Shown: positions 1 to 8,834, numbered from the stretch's first letter. The stretch is 64,000 nt of DNA from FEN-1219 sp039933105 (GCA_039933105.1 JBDTOT010000005.1:69219-133218); one strand, 5' to 3'. Notes: generated by a model from the letters alone, not told the origin. Program-made: numbers and translations.

Positions 1-2
1 GT

Positions 3-536
3 TCGCTTGCGGCACGCGAGCTCGGCGAGTTGGTGCTGCGTGCTTTGAACAACAACCCGCTGTTCGGCTCCGCGGGGTTGCCCGCCAAGGTCTTTCCGCC
101 GTTGTTCAATCGCTACGCAGACGGCGAGGCGTTCGGCAACCATGTCGACAATGCGATCCGGCAGGTGCGCGGCACGAGCCAGCGCCTGCGCACCGACCTG
201 TCGGCCACGTTGTTTCTATCCGCACCGGACGAGTACGACGGCGGCGAGCTCTTGGTCGACGACGCTTATGGCCCGCGCGCCGTAAAGCTCGCAGCCGGCC
301 ATATGGTGTTGTACCCCGCGACGAGCCTGCATCGCGTGGCTCCGGTAACGCGCGGAACCCGGCTCGCGTCGTTTTTCTGGGTTCAGAGCCTCGTGCGCGG
401 CGACGCCGAGCGTTCGCTGCTGTTCGATCTCGACATGTCGATCATCCGGTTACGGCAGCAGGTGGGTGACAACGAGGCCGTGGTGGCGCTCACGGGTGTC
501 TACCACAATCTGCTGCGTCGCTGGGCGGAGCTCTGA
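3..536 (+). CDS. PKHD-type Fe(II)/2-oxoglutarate dioxygenase (PiuC/YbiX family), 5' truncated
   Basis: This reading frame is already open at the first base, so the N-terminus lies outside the window. The visible 177 residues match the PiuC/YbiX family of Fe(II)- and 2-oxoglutarate-dependent hydroxylases, which are about 225 residues long, so roughly 50 residues are missing. The iron ligands are visible: the HVD pair in GNHVDNAIR and the distal His in SLHRVAPVTRGTR, whose following Arg would bind 2-oxoglutarate. A TTG at base 30 could act as a start but lies inside conserved sequence, so I do not use it. In other bacteria the family often sits beside TonB-dependent siderophore receptors; that neighbour would be upstream, unseen. 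The substrate is not known from sequence. Confidence 0.9.
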   Translation, partial: SLAARELGELVLRALNNNPLFGSAGLPAKVFPPLFNRYADGEAFGNHVDNAIRQVRGTSQRLRTDLSATLFLSAPDEYDGGELLVDDAYGPRAVKLAAGHMVLYPATSLHRVAPVTRGTRLASFFWVQSLVRGDAERSLLFDLDMSIIRLRQQVGDNEAVVALTGVYHNLLRRWAEL

Positions 537-582
537 GCCGCTAGCTGCCTCACGAATGGCTCCCGCGCGCGCGGCGAATCTT

Positions 583-588
583 TATACT
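583..588 (+). promoter_or_regulatory. -10-like hexamer just before the AI-2E permease start
   Basis: TATACT ends 7 nt before the GTG start at 596, and there is no ribosome-binding site between them. A transcript starting at normal distance would begin at or next to the start codon. No clear -35 is visible. This is one of several such arrangements in the window. Confidence 0.35.
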
Positions 589-595
589 GGCGGCC

Positions 596-1813
596 GTGGC
601 GGCCTTCAGTTTCAACGAGTTCTACCAGCGCAACCGGCGCATCGTCATTTGGGTCATCCTGTTTGGCCTGTTGTGGCTGCTGCGGGATTTCTTCGGCGTC
701 GTATTGCTGTCGTTCGTGCTGGCGATCGTCGCGGCGCCCCTCGCGGACGTCGGAACGCGGCGTTTGCGGCTTCCGCACTGGTTCGCGCTGACGCTGGTCT
801 ATTTGACGTTCCTCGTCGTCTTGGGCTCGTTCGTAAGGTTCGTCGTGCCCAGCGTGGCGTCCGAGGTGAACCGCATGATCGGTAACCTGCCAGCCACGGA
901 GTCGAGCGTCATTGAGGCCAAGAACCGGCTCGTCGACGCTTACCCGACGCTGCGCCAGCCGTTGAACGGCTTCCTTCGTAGCGCTCTGCTCGACGAGCGG
1001 GTTGCTAGTATCGAATCGCAGCTCACCGCCGAACGCCAGCGACTGAACGTGACCGACGAGCAGATAACTGCGAGTGCGAACGGTACGACGCCCCCCGTGG
1101 GCGCGCTCGCGGAGTACTTCAAACGCCAGGATCAGCTGTACGTGAACGAGTTGATGGCGGGGCAATTCCAGCGCGTGCGAGATTACGCCCCCGCAGTCAT
1201 CAACATGATGTACCGCGCCACAGCCACGATGCTGCTCGGCCTCCTGTTCAGTTTTCTGATCCTGATCGATTTAAAGCGGCTCGCGCTCGGCATCGAAGGT
1301 CTTCGCAACTCCCGCGTCGGGGACTTCTACGCCGAGGCGGCGGAACCCGTGGCGCGATTCGGCATGGTGCTTGGTCGTGCCATCGAAGCGCAGGCAGTGA
1401 TCGCGGTCGTGAACACCGCGCTCACGCTCGTGCTCATGCTGTTGCTCGGCATTCCGCTCGTGGCGATGTTGTCGGTGATCGTATTCGCCTGCAGCTTTCT
1501 GCCCGTGATAGGCGTAGTCGCATCCACGGCACCCATTGTGCTCGTGGCGCTGAACGCCGGCGGCCTCGGTCTGTCGGTGACGGCCGTGTGGGCCTTGATC
1601 GTGCTGCATGCGGCCGAGGCGTATCTCTTGTATCCGTATATCTACGGCAGGCATCTGAAGTTGAATCCCGTGCTCACGGTGATCATCCTGTACGTCGCGT
1701 ATCACGCCTTCGGGCTGTGGGGCATGCTGCTAGGCGTTCCCGTGGCGCGCTATTTCATCAATGACGTGATCGGCTTGAGTTTGCGAGACGATCCCGTGGC
1801 GCCGGCCGTCTAA
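596..1813 (+). CDS. AI-2E family transporter (PerM/TqsA-like permease)
   Basis: A 405-residue polytopic inner-membrane protein of the AI-2E transporter family (YhhT/PerM/TqsA type). Two or three hydrophobic helices occupy residues 15-90. A long soluble, charged stretch follows at about 90-190, and the rest is a bundle of hydrophobic helices. The C-terminal part has the family pattern of a Pro/Gly-rich loop (GIPLVAMLSVIV) and a final GVPVARYF segment. Members export small molecules, and some act as ion antiporters, so the substrate cannot be named. The GTG start has no Shine-Dalgarno but has a -10-like hexamer directly upstream. An ACT-domain gene follows after 13 bp. Confidence 0.88.
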   Translation: MAAFSFNEFYQRNRRIVIWVILFGLLWLLRDFFGVVLLSFVLAIVAAPLADVGTRRLRLPHWFALTLVYLTFLVVLGSFVRFVVPSVASEVNRMIGNLPATESSVIEAKNRLVDAYPTLRQPLNGFLRSALLDERVASIESQLTAERQRLNVTDEQITASANGTTPPVGALAEYFKRQDQLYVNELMAGQFQRVRDYAPAVINMMYRATATMLLGLLFSFLILIDLKRLALGIEGLRNSRVGDFYAEAAEPVARFGMVLGRAIEAQAVIAVVNTALTLVLMLLLGIPLVAMLSVIVFACSFLPVIGVVASTAPIVLVALNAGGLGLSVTAVWALIVLHAAEAYLLYPYIYGRHLKLNPVLTVIILYVAYHAFGLWGMLLGVPVARYFINDVIGLSLRDDPVAPAV

Positions 1814-1826
1814 TTCGAGGCTTCCG

Positions 1827-2111
1827 ATGCAGCAACCATCGAATCGCGTCATCGTCACCGTCATCGGCGAGGACAAGGTCGGTATCATCGCGAACGTGTC
1901 CACGTTGCTCGCGGAAGCGAATGCCAACATCGTCGACATCTCGCAGACCACGCTGCGCGAGTTCTTCACGATGATCATGCTCGTGGACATGGACAAAGCT
2001 TTAGTGCCATTCGACGAGCTGAAGCGGCGTTTGAACGTGAAAGGCGAGGCTATGGGACTTCGCATCGACGCTCAGCATGAAGACGTGTTCAAGTTCATGC
2101 ACCGCGTCTAA
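1827..2111 (+). CDS. ACT domain protein (UPF0237 family)
   Basis: A single ACT domain of 94 residues, with the GEDKVGIIANVSTLLAE turn-helix typical of small-molecule-binding ACT folds. It resembles the UPF0237 family and the N-terminal half of GcvR-type regulators. It has no DNA-binding domain. It ends 12 bp before the DUF711/PFL gene, and this two-gene pair is conserved in many bacteria and archaea. The ACT protein may therefore sense an amino acid and control the partner enzyme; that is inference from the pairing. ATG start, cytoplasmic. Confidence 0.88.
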   Translation: MQQPSNRVIVTVIGEDKVGIIANVSTLLAEANANIVDISQTTLREFFTMIMLVDMDKALVPFDELKRRLNVKGEAMGLRIDAQHEDVFKFMHRV

Positions 2112-2123
2112 CGAAGCACCGCC

Positions 2124-3491
2124 GTGTCCATTCAGTTCTCGCCGCAGGAGATTCTCGAGACCATCCGCATGGTGCAGATGGAGAATCTCGACATCCGCAC
2201 AATCACAATGGGCATCAGCTTGCGCAACTGCGCGCATCCGGATCTCGAAGTTGCGGCCGCGAAAGCCTACGAGAAGATCTGCCGCGCCGCGGAGCGGCTC
2301 GTCGCCGTGGGCGACGAGATCGAGCGCGACTATGGCATTCCGATCATCAACAAGCGCGTCTCCGTCACGCCGGTGGCGCTCGTAGCCGAAAGCTCGGCGA
2401 GCCGCGACTACGTGGTGTTCGCACGAGCGCTCGAACGCGCGGCAGCGACGGTCGGCGTGAACTTTTTGGGCGGCTTCTCCGCGCTCGTGCACAAGGGCAT
2501 GACGCCCGGCGACGAAGCGTTGATCAACTCTATCCCGGAGGCGCTCGCGGTCACCGAGCGAGTGTGTGCGTCGGTCAACGTCGGTACCACGCGTGCCGGT
2601 ATCAATATGGATGCCGTGCGGCGCATGGGCGAGATCGTGTGCGAGACGGCGCAGCGCACTGCCGACCGGGACGGCGTGGGCTGCGCGAAGCTCGTGGTGT
2701 TCTGCAACGCCGTGGAAGACAACCCGTTCATGGCCGGCGCGTTCCACGGTATCGGCGAGCCCGATTGCGTCATCAACGTCGGCGTCAGTGGCCCTGGCGT
2801 CGTGTTGCGCGCGATCGAGCAACAGCCCGACATCGATCTCGGGGAGCTCGCGAGCGTGATCAAGCGCACCGCGTTCAAGATCACTCGCATGGGTGAGCTC
2901 GTGGGCCGCTCCGCGTCGGCGAAGCTCGGCGTGCCGTTCGGCATCGTCGATTTGTCGTTGGCGCCGACGCCGGCGCAGGGCGACAGCGTCGCGCGGATTC
3001 TCGAGGTCATGGGCCTCGAGCGCGTCGGCACGCACGGTTCGACGGCGGCGCTCGCCATGTTGAACGACGCGGTCAAGAAGGGCGGCGCAATGGCATCGAG
3101 CCACGTCGGCGGGCTGTCGGGCGCATTCATTCCGGTGTCCGAGGACGCCGCCATGATCGATGCCGCCATTGCGGGCTCGATCACGTTCGACAAGCTCGAA
3201 GCCATGACCTGCGTGTGCTCCGTGGGGCTCGACATGATTGCAGTGCCCGGCGACACGCCGCCCGAAACGATCGCCGCCATCATCGCGGACGAAGCCGCAA
3301 TCGGAATGATCAATCGCAAGACCACGGCCGTGCGCGTGATCCCTGCGCCCGGCAAGAAAGTGGGCGACATGGTCGAGTTCGGTGGTCTGCTCGGGCGCGC
3401 GCCGGTGATGGCGCTGCACCGCGAATCGAGCGCCGCGTTCGTGCGCCGCGGCGGGCGAATTCCTGCGCCGCTGCAGGCGTTCAACAATTGA
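2124..3491 (+). CDS. PFL family protein (DUF711/UPF0210)
   Basis: A 455-residue cytoplasmic protein that matches the DUF711/UPF0210 family along its full length. The family has a pyruvate formate-lyase-like barrel but no established reaction. Conserved features include the NPFMAGAFHG segment, the glycine-rich GVSGPGVVL loop and a C-terminal GKKVGDMVEFGGLLG motif. It starts with GTG 12 bp after the ACT gene and is almost certainly co-transcribed with it. I see no glycyl-radical motif near the C-terminus, so calling it formate acetyltransferase would be wrong. Function remains unassigned. Confidence 0.88.
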   Translation: MSIQFSPQEILETIRMVQMENLDIRTITMGISLRNCAHPDLEVAAAKAYEKICRAAERLVAVGDEIERDYGIPIINKRVSVTPVALVAESSASRDYVVFARALERAAATVGVNFLGGFSALVHKGMTPGDEALINSIPEALAVTERVCASVNVGTTRAGINMDAVRRMGEIVCETAQRTADRDGVGCAKLVVFCNAVEDNPFMAGAFHGIGEPDCVINVGVSGPGVVLRAIEQQPDIDLGELASVIKRTAFKITRMGELVGRSASAKLGVPFGIVDLSLAPTPAQGDSVARILEVMGLERVGTHGSTAALAMLNDAVKKGGAMASSHVGGLSGAFIPVSEDAAMIDAAIAGSITFDKLEAMTCVCSVGLDMIAVPGDTPPETIAAIIADEAAIGMINRKTTAVRVIPAPGKKVGDMVEFGGLLGRAPVMALHRESSAAFVRRGGRIPAPLQAFNN

Positions 3492-3513
3492 GCCTGCGCG
3501 CGATCAAACCCGT

Positions 3514-4575
3514 ATGAGCGAGCCGCAGGGAAGCGACGAAGCAGGGCGCCCGCCAGCTGCGTCAGTGCGCGTTCGTATTGGCATTGCGGGCCGCATTCGA
3601 CGCCTGATCGGTTCGCGCCACCGCTACCCGTGGCTGCTGCCTCTCGTGAGCTTCATCGGTGGCTGGATCGGGTTCGCGATGGTGAAGCGCGGAGAGGGCT
3701 TCGCCCGCGCGATTGCGCTGCTCGCCTTGGTCGGATGGTTCTGGTTGCTGGTCGAACCGTGGATCCGCCAGTGGATCGAGCGTCGCCGGCCGAAGATGGG
3801 CAACTTCGTCGTGAACTTCGTGAGCCAGTCGTTGCAGCAGGAACTGCTGTTCTTCTCGCTCCCGTTCCTGATCGGCGCCACGCAGCGCGATCTCGGGCAG
3901 ATTGCGTTCACGGCCGTTGTGGCGCTCGCGGCGTTGGTCAGCACTGCGGATCCCATCTACGAGCGTGTCGTCGCGAGGCGTGCGGTGCGCCGGCTGCTGT
4001 TCCATGCGTACTGCAGCTGGCTGTCTGCGCTGATCGTGCTGCCCATGGTGCTGCGTTTGCCGGTCGAGCGTGCGTTGCCGGTGTCCGTGATTGCCGTCAC
4101 GGCGTGGCTGCTGCTCACGTTGCCGATGTCCGTGCGCTCGTTGAAGCACGGCGTGACGCGCGCCATTTGGGTGGCCGGAGTCGTTGCGTTGCCATTCGCG
4201 CTGTGGGAGCTCCGCGCTCAAGTGCCGCCCGCGGGTCTCGCGGTTACATCGGCGCGCATCACGCAGACGATCACAGACATGAATCCGGGGCAGGCGGTGC
4301 GCGAGATCAAGCGGACGGATCTCGAGCGCGGCGTCGTAGCGTTCGCCGCGATTCGGGCCCCGGCGGGGCTTTCGCAGGACATCATCTTCGAGTGGTACCA
4401 CAACGGCCAGTTCGAGCGCGTTTCGGCCACGATTCACGGCGGCAATGCCGATGGTTACCGAATCTTCTCGCGGAAGGTGGCGTTTCCCCCGGATGCCGCG
4501 GGCGTTTGGATCGTGGATGTGCTGACGCCGCAGGAGCAGTTGCTGCGCCGGCTCAGATTTAGTGTAGATGACTGA
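3514..4575 (+). CDS. DUF5924/DUF2914 family membrane protein
   Basis: A 353-residue protein with two parts. Residues 35-230 hold about six hydrophobic segments, and the last 110 residues form a soluble DUF2914-like beta domain. The second part carries the family signature FEWYHNGQFERVSATIHGG and a conserved ending with IVDVLTPQEQLL. The family is widespread in gammaproteobacteria, and no biochemical role is known to me. The start is an ATG 22 bp after the DUF711 gene; loose co-transcription is possible. The soluble domain probably lies in the periplasm. Confidence 0.75.
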   Translation: MSEPQGSDEAGRPPAASVRVRIGIAGRIRRLIGSRHRYPWLLPLVSFIGGWIGFAMVKRGEGFARAIALLALVGWFWLLVEPWIRQWIERRRPKMGNFVVNFVSQSLQQELLFFSLPFLIGATQRDLGQIAFTAVVALAALVSTADPIYERVVARRAVRRLLFHAYCSWLSALIVLPMVLRLPVERALPVSVIAVTAWLLLTLPMSVRSLKHGVTRAIWVAGVVALPFALWELRAQVPPAGLAVTSARITQTITDMNPGQAVREIKRTDLERGVVAFAAIRAPAGLSQDIIFEWYHNGQFERVSATIHGGNADGYRIFSRKVAFPPDAAGVWIVDVLTPQEQLLRRLRFSVDD

Positions 4576-4631
4576 CGCGCGGTGTAGGACAATCGCCCTT
4601 GCTGCCGTTTGCCGGCGCGGAATACCATGCC

Positions 4632-4660
4632 TTGACACTAGGGACAGCGCCCACTTTAGG
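4632..4660 (+). promoter_or_regulatory. Candidate sigma70 promoter for the yqjD-like operon
   Basis: A perfect TTGACA (4632-4637) stands 17 bp before TTTAGG (4655-4660), which is a weak -10. A purine-rich GGAGA ribosome site follows at about 4665, ahead of the ATG at 4679. The good -35 with correct spacing is the support; the -10 is poor. Confidence 0.35.
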
Positions 4661-4678
4661 GCCCGGAGATAACGCGCG

Positions 4679-5008
4679 ATGGCCAAGAAAAAGGTAACGA
4701 AAGTGACCGCCGACCAGCTGATCGAAGACCTGCAAACGGTCATACGCGATGCTGAGAGCCTGCTGGGAGCCACCGCGGCAAGAGGCGGCGAGGTCATAGG
4801 CGAAAAGATCCAGGAAGTTCGCTCGCGCGCCGAGGAATCGGTACGCGCCGCCAAGGACCGCCTCGCAGCTATCGAAGAGGATGCGCTCGAGCGCGCGCAG
4901 GCGCTGGCTGGCGACACCAACGAATATGTGCGCGAAAACCCATGGCAAGCTGTCGGCATCGCGGCCGGCATCGGGCTCGTGCTCGGCTTGCTGGTCAGTA
5001 GACGCTAG
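4679..5008 (+). CDS. DUF883 family protein (ElaB/YqjD-like)
   Basis: A 109-residue protein with a long charged helix (about residues 10-85) and one C-terminal membrane helix containing the family hallmark ENPWQAVGIAAGIGLVLG, ending in Arg-Arg. In E. coli, YqjD and ElaB are inner-membrane proteins that bind ribosomes in stationary phase; that role is known for the family, not shown here. It is the first gene of a three-gene operon equivalent to yqjD-yqjE-yqjK. The next gene starts 3 bp after its stop. Confidence 0.9.
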   Translation: MAKKKVTKVTADQLIEDLQTVIRDAESLLGATAARGGEVIGEKIQEVRSRAEESVRAAKDRLAAIEEDALERAQALAGDTNEYVRENPWQAVGIAAGIGLVLGLLVSRR

Positions 5009-5011
5009 CGC

Positions 5012-5449
5012 TTGGAATTCGACTCCGACACGCCACGCGAGAGCGCTGAAGAGCGCGAACCCGGCCCGATCGGGAGCTTGTTCCGTTCCATCGCGAGGCT
5101 CGCGGCCACGTTTGTGGCCATCGCGCACACGCGTCTCGAGCTGCTAACCACCGAGCTTCAGCAGGAGATGCACCGCATCGCGGCGATCATGGTATGGACC
5201 GTGATCGCGGTGTTTGCCACGGGCATCGGTCTGTTCATGGCGGCGCTCGTGGTCGTGTTCATATTCTGGGATACGCACCGCGTGCTGGCGTCCGTCCTTG
5301 TGACGAGCGGGTTCTTCGTGATCGTGGCGTGCGCCCTCATCGTTCTGCGGATGAAGCTCAAGAACCGGCCGCCGATTCTCGAAGGCACGCTGGCGGAGCT
5401 CGCCAGTGACGCGGACCATCTGAAAGCCGTTGCGAGAATAAGTCGATGA
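5012..5449 (+). CDS. Phage holin superfamily membrane protein (YqjE-like)
   Basis: A 145-residue protein with two adjacent transmembrane helices at about residues 55-120 (MVWTVIAVFATGIGLFMAAL and SVLVTSGFFVIVACALIVL). The N-terminal arm contains the TRLELLTTELQQE helix typical of YqjE/holin-3_6 proteins. Despite the family name it is a chromosomal stress-operon protein, and nothing phage-like surrounds it. The start is a TTG 3 bp after the DUF883 stop. Its stop overlaps the next start in an ATGA, so translation is probably coupled. Confidence 0.85.
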   Translation: MEFDSDTPRESAEEREPGPIGSLFRSIARLAATFVAIAHTRLELLTTELQQEMHRIAAIMVWTVIAVFATGIGLFMAALVVVFIFWDTHRVLASVLVTSGFFVIVACALIVLRMKLKNRPPILEGTLAELASDADHLKAVARISR

Positions 5450-5736
5450 GCGATCGCGAACTGGAACTCGCGGAACGTCACGCGGAGCTGCGGCTGCAGT
5501 GCGCGGTGCAGCGCCGCGTGGTTGCAGCCGAAGTAGAGAACCTGGAAGCGCGCTTCCGCTCGGTCGATCGCTTCGCGATCCTGACTCGCAGCGCACTACT
5601 GCAGCCCCGTGTACTGTTGGCAGGCGTCATTGCGCTGGTCGTGTTCGGCCGGATTCGCGCGTTTAGTACGATCGGCCGCGCTTTCCTGTTGATGACTGCG
5701 GCGCGCCGGCTGTGGCGCGCTGCGAAATTGCTCTGA
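5446..5736 (+). CDS. YqjK-like protein
   Basis: A small 96-residue basic protein with an N-terminal amphipathic helix rich in Glu and Arg and a weak hydrophobic segment near residues 55-70. Length, composition and position as third gene after DUF883 and YqjE homologues identify it as YqjK-like. It overlaps the previous gene by 4 bp (ATGA). Its function is unknown. Confidence 0.75.
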   Translation: MSDRELELAERHAELRLQCAVQRRVVAAEVENLEARFRSVDRFAILTRSALLQPRVLLAGVIALVVFGRIRAFSTIGRAFLLMTAARRLWRAAKLL

Positions 5737-5826
5737 TTCCGGCGTTACCGCTAGCCTGAGCACCGGCGCGACCGCGCGTCCAGCGTGGTAGAGTCGCTCG
5801 CATCTCACGTCACGGGGGTGCAGGCT

Positions 5827-6897
5827 ATGACGATCATCAAGAATATTGTGCTGTGCGCGACTGCGTTGTTGCTCACGGGCGTGGTGCATGCGGCGGACGA
5901 TGCGTGCACGGCCAGCGGCGGCCTGCAGTTCGTGTGCGGCCCGAAGAACGCCGAGGATCTCGTCGCGGTGCCAGGCACGAAGTGGTTGCTCGCGAGCGGC
6001 ATGACGGACGGCGCCGGCCTCACACTCGTTAATACGAGCGACGGCGCGTATCACGTGGCGTACCCGGGGCCGAATCCCCGCGCGGCGCACGACGCGAAGT
6101 ATCCGGACTGCACGACGCCGCCGAACGCGGCCGCGTTCGTCACGCACGGCCTGAACTTGAAACCGGGCACCGCCAACCATTCCACGCTGTACGCAGTCGC
6201 GCACGGTGCACGCGAGTCCATCGAAGCCTTCGATGTCGACGCCTCGGGCAAAGAGCCGGCGGTCACGTGGCAGGGCTGCGTGCTGATGCCGGAGGGCCTT
6301 GCAGCGAACAGCGTCGCGTCGTTCGCGGACGGTTCTCTGGTTGCGACCGTGCTGCTGATGCCGGGTAAGACCTTCGGTGACTCCATAGCGAAGAAGCCGA
6401 CCGGCGCGGTGTTCGAGTGGTCGCCGGGCAAGCGCGGTTTCGAACTCGTCAAAGGCAGCGAGCTGCCGGGCAACAACGGCATCGAGACGTCGCCGGACGG
6501 CAAAGAAATCTTCGTCGTGTCGTCGGGCTTGCAGACGATCGTAGCGATCTCCCACGCCAATCCGACCAAACAACTGCGCACGACGCGGCCGCTGCCGTTC
6601 ACGCCTGACAACCTGCACCGCGGTCTCGACGGCACGCTGCGCACGGCCGGCATGGCGAACGATGTGCCGGAATGCGGCGGTACGCCGGGCCCACAGCACG
6701 ATCTTTCGAAACTCGGGAGCTGCCCGCGCGGCACCATCGCGATGGAGATCGATCCTGCGACGATGAAGGGCACCCTGGTCGTGCAGACGCAGACCAACAA
6801 AGCGTTCAGCAACGCGACGATGGTGCTAGTGCAGGACGGTCAGTTCTGGCTCGGCACGTTCCAGGGCGACCGCATCGCGCACGGTCCGTTGCGCTGA
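5827..6897 (+). CDS. Secreted beta-propeller protein (SMP-30/gluconolactonase-like)
   Basis: A 356-residue exported protein. I take the ATG at 5827 because a clean signal peptide follows it at once (MTIIKNIVLCATALLLTGVVHA, cleaved before ADDAC); an in-frame start at 5785 would bury that signal. The body has repeated beta-propeller blades with motifs such as NGIETSPDGKEIFVVSS, which recalls the SMP-30/strictosidine synthase fold. Several cysteines (DAC, VCGP, PDC, GCV, ECGG, SCP) could form disulfides in the periplasm. The substrate is unknown, and lactonase activity should not be assumed. It converges on the quinoprotein gene. Confidence 0.65.
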   Translation: MTIIKNIVLCATALLLTGVVHAADDACTASGGLQFVCGPKNAEDLVAVPGTKWLLASGMTDGAGLTLVNTSDGAYHVAYPGPNPRAAHDAKYPDCTTPPNAAAFVTHGLNLKPGTANHSTLYAVAHGARESIEAFDVDASGKEPAVTWQGCVLMPEGLAANSVASFADGSLVATVLLMPGKTFGDSIAKKPTGAVFEWSPGKRGFELVKGSELPGNNGIETSPDGKEIFVVSSGLQTIVAISHANPTKQLRTTRPLPFTPDNLHRGLDGTLRTAGMANDVPECGGTPGPQHDLSKLGSCPRGTIAMEIDPATMKGTLVVQTQTNKAFSNATMVLVQDGQFWLGTFQGDRIAHGPLR

Positions 6898-6920
6898 TAC
6901 GCCGCGCGCGTCGCGCTGCG

Positions 6921-8834
6921 CTAGGGCAGCGCGAACGCGTGCAGTGTGTTGTTCGCTACGACGGCCACGTACTGTTTGCCGTTGCGCCCCGTATAGGTCA
7001 TCGGGTTCGCGTTGACGACGTCGGTTAACTGCGCAAACCAGAGCTCGCGTCCGGTGGCCGCGTCGAACGCGCGCAAACGCGCATCGTTCGTCGCGCCGAC
7101 GAACACGAGCCCACCGGCCGTCGCCGTTGGGCCCGCGCTACCGCTGCCGCCCGTCAATTGTTTCTCCGCCGGTAATCCGCGCGTGATACCGAGTGTGCTC
7201 GTCCAGCGGATCTCGCCGGTGTTCGCATCCAGCGCCACGAGCCGCGACCACGGCGGCCGCGTGCACGGCAACGTCGCTAGCACTTTGTCGTTCGCATCTT
7301 TCAGCGGCGCGCTGAACGTGAAGTACGGCCCCGCGCCGTCGACGCTGCCGCGATCGTACGGAATCGTGGAGCCCGCCGTGCCGCGCCCATAGTTCTTGCC
7401 GAGCTTCTTCTGCTCGATCCAACCAATCAGCGACGTGTCGTGCGCGTGGATATACAGCGTCGCTGTGCTGGGATCGGCTGCAATGCCACCCCAGTTCACG
7501 CCGCCGCCCGCACCCGGCAGCTGCAGCGTGACCTTCGGCGCATTGCCTTCACGATGGAACGCGAACGGCGTGTACGGCCCGGCATTCAGCAAGCCGCCGC
7601 TCTTCTGCCACAGCGCTTCGCACGCGGCCACGTGCTCCGGCGACGTGTCTTCCGCGCGCACCATGTCACGCTCTTTCACGAAGTCCACGCGCGCGAGCGC
7701 CGCCGCCGGTTTCACGGGGAACGGCTGCGTCGGCGAATACCATTCGCCGGGCACGGAACCGGCCGGCACCTTACGTTCCTCGACGCCAAACACGGGCTTG
7801 CCGGTGGCGCGATTCAGGATGAACGCGTACGCGCTCTTGCCGATCGATGCGAGCGCGGGTGTGCGCTTGCCGTTCTGCACGAGGTCGATCAACACAGGCG
7901 GATTCGGCAGGTCGAGATCCCACAGGTCGTGGTGGATGGTCTGGAAGTGCCAAACGTATCGGCCCGTGCGTGCATCGACGGCCACGATCGAATTGCCGAA
8001 CAGATTCGCGCCGGGCCGGTCGCCGCCCCAGTAGTTGCCCGCTGCGCTCGAGACCGGCATGTACAGCACGCCGCGTTGCTCGTCGAGCGTCATGTACCAC
8101 GCCCACACGTTGACGCCGGAACGGTTGCGCCAGCCATTGTCGAGCCACGTGTCGTGGCCGCGCTCGCCGGGTAGCGGCACGGTGTGGAATGTCCACGCGA
8201 GCTTGCCGGTGCGCACGTCGAATGCGCGCGTATCGCCCGGTTCCGCGAGTGCTATTTCGCCCGTGGTGGCGCCCAAGATTGCGAGGTCGCTGAAGATCAC
8301 GGGTACGCCGTTCCACGGCACCGCAATCTGCACGACGCCGTCCATGCCGAAGCTCGGAACGAGCGCGCCCGTGCGTGCGTCGAGCGCGACGAGCGTGGGG
8401 CCGGCGACGAGCAGGATTCGTGGCGGCAGCTTGCCGTCGCCGGGCCAATACGCGACGCCGCGCGCCGTTGTGTCGAGCGGCGCGGGCAATACATGCCGCC
8501 ACAGCTCGCGTCCCGTGTCGGCCTCGAGCGCCAGCACCTCGTTGCCGCGTACCGGCAGGTACATGACGCCGTCGACTACGATCGGTGTGGCCTGCGGATT
8601 ACCTCCCGCGCCCGGTGCATCGTCGTTGGCGCCCGCCGTGCGCGCGACGGCCACCTTCCACGCCTCGGCGAGTGCGCCGACGTTGGCGCGGTCGATCTGC
8701 GTCAACGCGGAGAACCGCGTGCCCGCGTGATCGTGGCTGAACATCGGCCAGTCGCCGGGCGGCGCTGCGGCCGCGCCGCCCGTAAGGAGGGTAAGGAAGA
8801 ATGTCGTGTAGAGGCAGTTACGCGGCGAACGCAT
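6921..8834 (-). CDS. PQQ-type quinoprotein dehydrogenase, soluble periplasmic
   Basis: A 637-residue protein with an N-terminal signal peptide (hydrophobic core FFLTLLTGGAAAA). An eight-bladed propeller of PQQ-enzyme repeats follows: NVGALAEAWK, TGRELWRHVLP, TGKLAWTFHTV, TGRYVWHFQTIHHDLWDLD, TGEIRWTSTLG and TGRELWFAQLT. The HHDLWDLD block and the GGVNWGG segment are typical of membrane-glucose-dehydrogenase-type quinoproteins. The five-helix membrane anchor of Gcd and the C-terminal cytochrome c domain of alcohol dehydrogenases are both absent, so electrons must leave through a separate carrier. The exact alcohol or sugar substrate cannot be told. It is divergent from the TorF-like gene. Confidence 0.85.
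   Translation of the reverse strand: MRSPRNCLYTTFFLTLLTGGAAAAPPGDWPMFSHDHAGTRFSALTQIDRANVGALAEAWKVAVARTAGANDDAPGAGGNPQATPIVVDGVMYLPVRGNEVLALEADTGRELWRHVLPAPLDTTARGVAYWPGDGKLPPRILLVAGPTLVALDARTGALVPSFGMDGVVQIAVPWNGVPVIFSDLAILGATTGEIALAEPGDTRAFDVRTGKLAWTFHTVPLPGERGHDTWLDNGWRNRSGVNVWAWYMTLDEQRGVLYMPVSSAAGNYWGGDRPGANLFGNSIVAVDARTGRYVWHFQTIHHDLWDLDLPNPPVLIDLVQNGKRTPALASIGKSAYAFILNRATGKPVFGVEERKVPAGSVPGEWYSPTQPFPVKPAAALARVDFVKERDMVRAEDTSPEHVAACEALWQKSGGLLNAGPYTPFAFHREGNAPKVTLQLPGAGGGVNWGGIAADPSTATLYIHAHDTSLIGWIEQKKLGKNYGRGTAGSTIPYDRGSVDGAGPYFTFSAPLKDANDKVLATLPCTRPPWSRLVALDANTGEIRWTSTLGITRGLPAEKQLTGGSGSAGPTATAGGLVFVGATNDARLRAFDAATGRELWFAQLTDVVNANPMTYTGRNGKQYVAVVANNTLHAFALP

Noticed and set aside
2001..3419. 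Long minus-strand ORF opposite the DUF711 gene
   Set aside because: Arg/His-rich shadow of a well-conserved plus-strand gene in GC-rich DNA; no homology features.
3562..4971. Long minus-strand ORF across the DUF5924 and DUF883 genes
   Set aside because: It spans two real genes on the other strand and has shadow composition.
5012..5449. Prophage signal from the holin-like gene
   Set aside because: It belongs to the chromosomal yqjDEK-like operon; no other phage genes are nearby.
5785..5826. Upstream GTG start for the beta-propeller protein
   Set aside because: It would place 14 residues before a clean signal peptide.
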